Positions 5,697 through 7,588 of a stretch of 7,588 nucleotides of DNA are shown here, piece by piece. The stretch spans positions 1-7,588 of the forward strand of contig CAIXOZ010000197.1 in NCBI GenBank assembly GCA_903921295.1, in the 5' to 3' direction. Positions within the stretch are counted from its first letter, which is position 1; each line of letters begins with the position of its first letter. A program made the translations under genes and the position numbers. The notes beneath the pieces were generated by a model. It made no database searches. It was not told where the DNA came from and saw nothing but the letters and a program-made list of their open reading frames with translations. The stretch comes from an uncultured cyanobacterium (lineage in GTDB: Bacteria; Cyanobacteriota; Cyanobacteriia; PCC-6307; Cyanobiaceae).

Positions 5697-6628
5697 GGCT
5701 GATCGCTGCGGAAGACACCGAAATCCATCAGTCCTGTCCTGAAGGCCCAGTGCATCAGCAGCAGGGTCGGGGTTTCCCTCAACCCCTGCAGAACGGCCCG
5801 CGGCCCCAGTCCGAGAACAGCCAGCGGTCGGCGTCCTCCTTCGAGGATCGAATCGATCCAGGAGGGCAGGGTGGCTGCTGTCCAGTTGGCGGTGGAGATG
5901 GTGCTGGATCGCCAGGGGCTGGCTTCGAGGTTGGCCCTGAACGAGCGGATGCTGGCGAATTCCGGATGGGCCCACTGGTTGAGCAACTGCTTCATCACCC
6001 AGCGTTCGCGCCGATCCATGGCTCCATCCACCGGATCGCGGCGATTCCAATCCGCGACGGCCAGGCGACCACCGGGTTTGAGGACGCGTAGCAGCTCGTC
6101 GGCGAAGCGCTGCTTGTCGGGCATGTGCGGTCCGGCTTCCACGCTCCAGACAGCATCGAAACGGCCGTTGGCCAGTTGCAGATCCAGGGCATCCATCACC
6201 TGGAACCGGCAGCGCAGGTCAGGTGGGGTGAGGGCAGTGGCCCGTGCCACCTGGGCCTGGCTGATGCTGATGCCGAGCACGTCAAACCCGTAGTCGCGCG
6301 CCAGGATCCTGGCGCTGCCGCCGATGCCGCAGCCCACATCGAGCAGTGTTGACCCGGGGGGGAGTTGATCAAGACCGCTCCAGCGCACGAGTTCATGCAC
6401 GAAGGCTTCCTTGGCCTTGCGGAAATCGCGGCTGCGAGGTGGGTCACCGTAATGGCCGAGATGAACGTGTTCACCCCAGAGACGTTCCAGCAACCGGTCG
6501 TCGGTCCAGCGGTCGTAGGCATCGGCAACGCTGCTGCTGGAGAGGTAGCGCCGATCACGTCGCTGCCACAGCCAGGCGGAGGAGACGATCACCACCAGGA
6601 GCAGCAGCAGAGCGATCAGAACGTTCAC
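5690..6628 (-). CDS. MPBQ/MSBQ-type quinone methyltransferase, membrane-anchored
   Basis: This SAM-dependent C-methyltransferase acts on prenylated benzoquinols. It resembles Synechocystis Sll0418 (2-methyl-6-phytyl/solanesyl-benzoquinol methyltransferase) of tocopherol and plastoquinone synthesis. It has 312 residues. Residues 3-20 are a strongly hydrophobic span followed by RRDRR, a likely membrane anchor with the enzyme on the cytosolic side. The SAM-binding motif LLDVGCGIGG is at 95-104. WGEHVHLGHYGDPP (51-64), VWSVEAGPHMPDK (160-172), LLRVLKPGGRLAVADWN and PTLLLMHWAF agree with Sll0418 as I remember it. The start is GTG 6628, the only one that includes the hydrophobic span; an in-frame stop lies about 40 nt upstream, and no Shine-Dalgarno is visible. 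It lies downstream of the LON-domain gene on the same strand after 238 nt. Gamma-tocopherol methyltransferase is the nearest alternative. Whether it makes plastoquinone only or also tocopherol cannot be told here. Confidence 0.88.
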   Translation of the reverse strand: MNVLIALLLLLVVIVSSAWLWQRRDRRYLSSSSVADAYDRWTDDRLLERLWGEHVHLGHYGDPPRSRDFRKAKEAFVHELVRWSGLDQLPPGSTLLDVGCGIGGSARILARDYGFDVLGISISQAQVARATALTPPDLRCRFQVMDALDLQLANGRFDAVWSVEAGPHMPDKQRFADELLRVLKPGGRLAVADWNRRDPVDGAMDRRERWVMKQLLNQWAHPEFASIRSFRANLEASPWRSSTISTANWTAATLPSWIDSILEGGRRPLAVLGLGPRAVLQGLRETPTLLLMHWAFRTGLMDFGVFRSDQPT

Positions 6629-6814
6629 GAGCGGAAAGGGGGATGGGGCTGCGGCAGCGGACGGTGGTCAGGAGGAGCCAGCTGGGCGGCGTCAGGCTGG
6701 ACGGGTGCGGTGACTGGGGGCCTGAACAGGGTCACGGATGCTCGAGGTGGCAGGCCGGCGTGCGCCGCAGGCACGGCCCTGCTTCGTTGGATGGTGGTGG
6801 AGCGATTGATTGCA

Positions 6815-6849
6815 CGGCCCTGGCTCTGGAGGCATGGAGGCCAGGGCCG
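6815..6849 (-). terminator. 10-bp GC-rich hairpin after the LON-domain gene
   Basis: CGGCCCTGGC (6815-6824) and GCCAGGGCCG (6840-6849) form a perfect 10-bp stem with a 15-nt loop. On the minus strand it begins 17 nt after the stop of the LON-domain gene, where a 3' end would be expected. What follows is TGCAATCAATC rather than a T-run, so it may stop or stabilise transcript ends without being a classic intrinsic terminator. The rest of 6629-6866 shows no gene and no clear promoter. Confidence 0.45.
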
Positions 6850-6866
6850 GAGCGGCCAGTGGCTGA

Positions 6867-7556
6867 TCAGCTGGGCTCGATGTCCTTGAAGGTCTCCTTG
6901 AGCACGGTGCGGGCGGCAAGCTGACGACGGGTGTGGTCGAGGAGGTCGTATTCCTGACGCAGCCTCTCACCGGTGTCCGTGATTTCGAGCAGGGCCTGCT
7001 GATGGGAGGCGACGGGACCTCCGAGGTGGGAGGCGATCCAGAAGGAGAGTTCCCGGGGCAGGTCGGGGAGGTCGTTCGGGAGTGGGGTCTGACCACCGAA
7101 GAGTTTCCCTGTCAGATCAACGACATCATTCAGGGCACGGTTCACATCACGGGCCAGTTGTTCCAGCACCTCGTGCTCATCGCTCTGGTTGTCCTCGATC
7201 CAGCTGACCATCGCCACCTTGAACGGGGTCTCGCGCACGATTTCGAGGATGCGGAAACGTTGCTGACCGAGCGTGACGATGTTGCTGCGATCGTCGTCCT
7301 GCGTCTGGCACTGCAGGATTTCTGCGCAGCAGCCGACATCGGCCATGGTGCGCTCCTGGGGATCCCAGCGCACAACCCCGAAGCGGCGATCGGTTTCAAG
7401 CACCGTGCGCAGCATCATCCGGTAGCGCGGCTCGAAGATGTGCAGAGGAAGCACCTCTTCAGGGAACAGCACCACATCCGGCAGGGGAAACAGTGGCAGC
7501 TCCCTGACGGAGAGGTCGGACACGGGCTGGTGAATGCAGGGTGGGAAGGAGGCCAT
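6867..7556 (-). CDS. LON peptidase substrate-binding domain protein (no protease part)
   Basis: This protein has the LON N-terminal substrate-binding domain (PF02190) alone, 229 residues, without the AAA ATPase or Ser-Lys protease domains of Lon. The domain starts at about residue 17 with VRELPLFPLPDVVLFPEEVLPLHIFEPRYR, then RRFGVVRWDP, VGCCAEI and VTLGQQRFRILEIV. The C-terminal half is helical and charged, ending LAARTVLKETFKDIEPS. Such stand-alone proteins are common in cyanobacteria; their role is not established, and a part in protein quality control is only suggested by the domain. GTG 7559 and ATG 7556 are adjacent. ATG 7556 is chosen because GGAG (7564-7567 on the complement) is 7 nt away, against 4 nt for the GTG. 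No signal peptide or membrane span is seen. Confidence 0.92.
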   Translation of the reverse strand: MASFPPCIHQPVSDLSVRELPLFPLPDVVLFPEEVLPLHIFEPRYRMMLRTVLETDRRFGVVRWDPQERTMADVGCCAEILQCQTQDDDRSNIVTLGQQRFRILEIVRETPFKVAMVSWIEDNQSDEHEVLEQLARDVNRALNDVVDLTGKLFGGQTPLPNDLPDLPRELSFWIASHLGGPVASHQQALLEITDTGERLRQEYDLLDHTRRQLAARTVLKETFKDIEPS

Positions 7557-7563
7557 CACAGGG

Positions 7564-7581
7564 CTCCGACAGGTTGATCCT
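7564..7581 (-). promoter_or_regulatory. Shine-Dalgarno and possible -10 box of the LON-domain gene
   Basis: On the minus strand GGAG (7564-7567) lies 7 nt before ATG 7556. A TAGGAT (7576-7581), matching the -10 consensus at four of six bases, stands far enough upstream to give a leader of about 10-15 nt. The -35 region would be outside the window, so the promoter part is weak. Confidence 0.3.
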
Positions 7582-7588
7582 AGAAACA

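Noticed and set aside
6346..6924. Plus-strand open frames crossing the methyltransferase start and the gap before it
   Set aside because: Arg/Gly-rich shadows without motifs; the minus-strand gene has a clear membrane anchor and SAM motif in the same DNA.
6933..7577. A 214-residue plus-strand open frame opposite the LON-domain gene
   Set aside because: It is a complement-frame shadow of a gene with a clear PF02190 domain.

Overview
The window looks like a GC-rich picocyanobacterial chromosome (Synechococcus/Cyanobium type). The evidence is the compact cyanobacterial form of RNase E ending in the RRRRRRSSA peptide, an MPBQ/MSBQ-type quinone methyltransferase, a DUF1997 protein (a family of cyanobacteria and plastids), and high-GC codon choice throughout. 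No mobile element, CRISPR array, phage gene, tRNA or rRNA was seen. This is a housekeeping region, not an accessory island.

Layout: on the + strand, bases 1-870 are the C-terminal part of a B12/radical-SAM protein fused to a DUF2344 domain, cut by the window edge. A 696-nt stretch with no convincing gene (871-1566) follows and is read here as the long leader of rne. Then come rne (1567-3537) and rnhB (3494-4195), which overlap by 44 nt and so form a translationally linked pair of RNA-processing genes. rnhB converges on, and overlaps by 34 nt, a minus-strand DUF1997 gene (4162-4701). That gene is divergent from pheA (prephenate dehydratase, 4739-5644), with only 37 nt between the chosen start codons. 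pheA converges on a membrane-anchored quinone methyltransferase (5690-6628, minus). In the 45-nt gap between them, an inverted repeat pairs the two stop codons with each other. A LON-substrate-binding-domain protein (6867-7556, minus) lies upstream of the methyltransferase, separated by 238 nt that hold a strong hairpin.

How the genes fit together: RNase E (RNA decay and maturation, with a PNPase-docking tail) and RNase HII (removal of ribonucleotides from DNA) form one transcription unit. The preceding radical-SAM/DUF2344 gene belongs to a family often found beside RNase E/G genes. pheA feeds phenylalanine synthesis, and the methyltransferase serves plastoquinone and, where present, tocopherol synthesis. 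The LON-domain and DUF1997 proteins have no established role.

I see no clearly new multi-gene system. The points most worth following are the long structured rne leader, the dual-coded rne/rnhB overlap that carries the PNPase-binding peptide, and the stop-codon-pairing inverted repeat between pheA and the methyltransferase gene.
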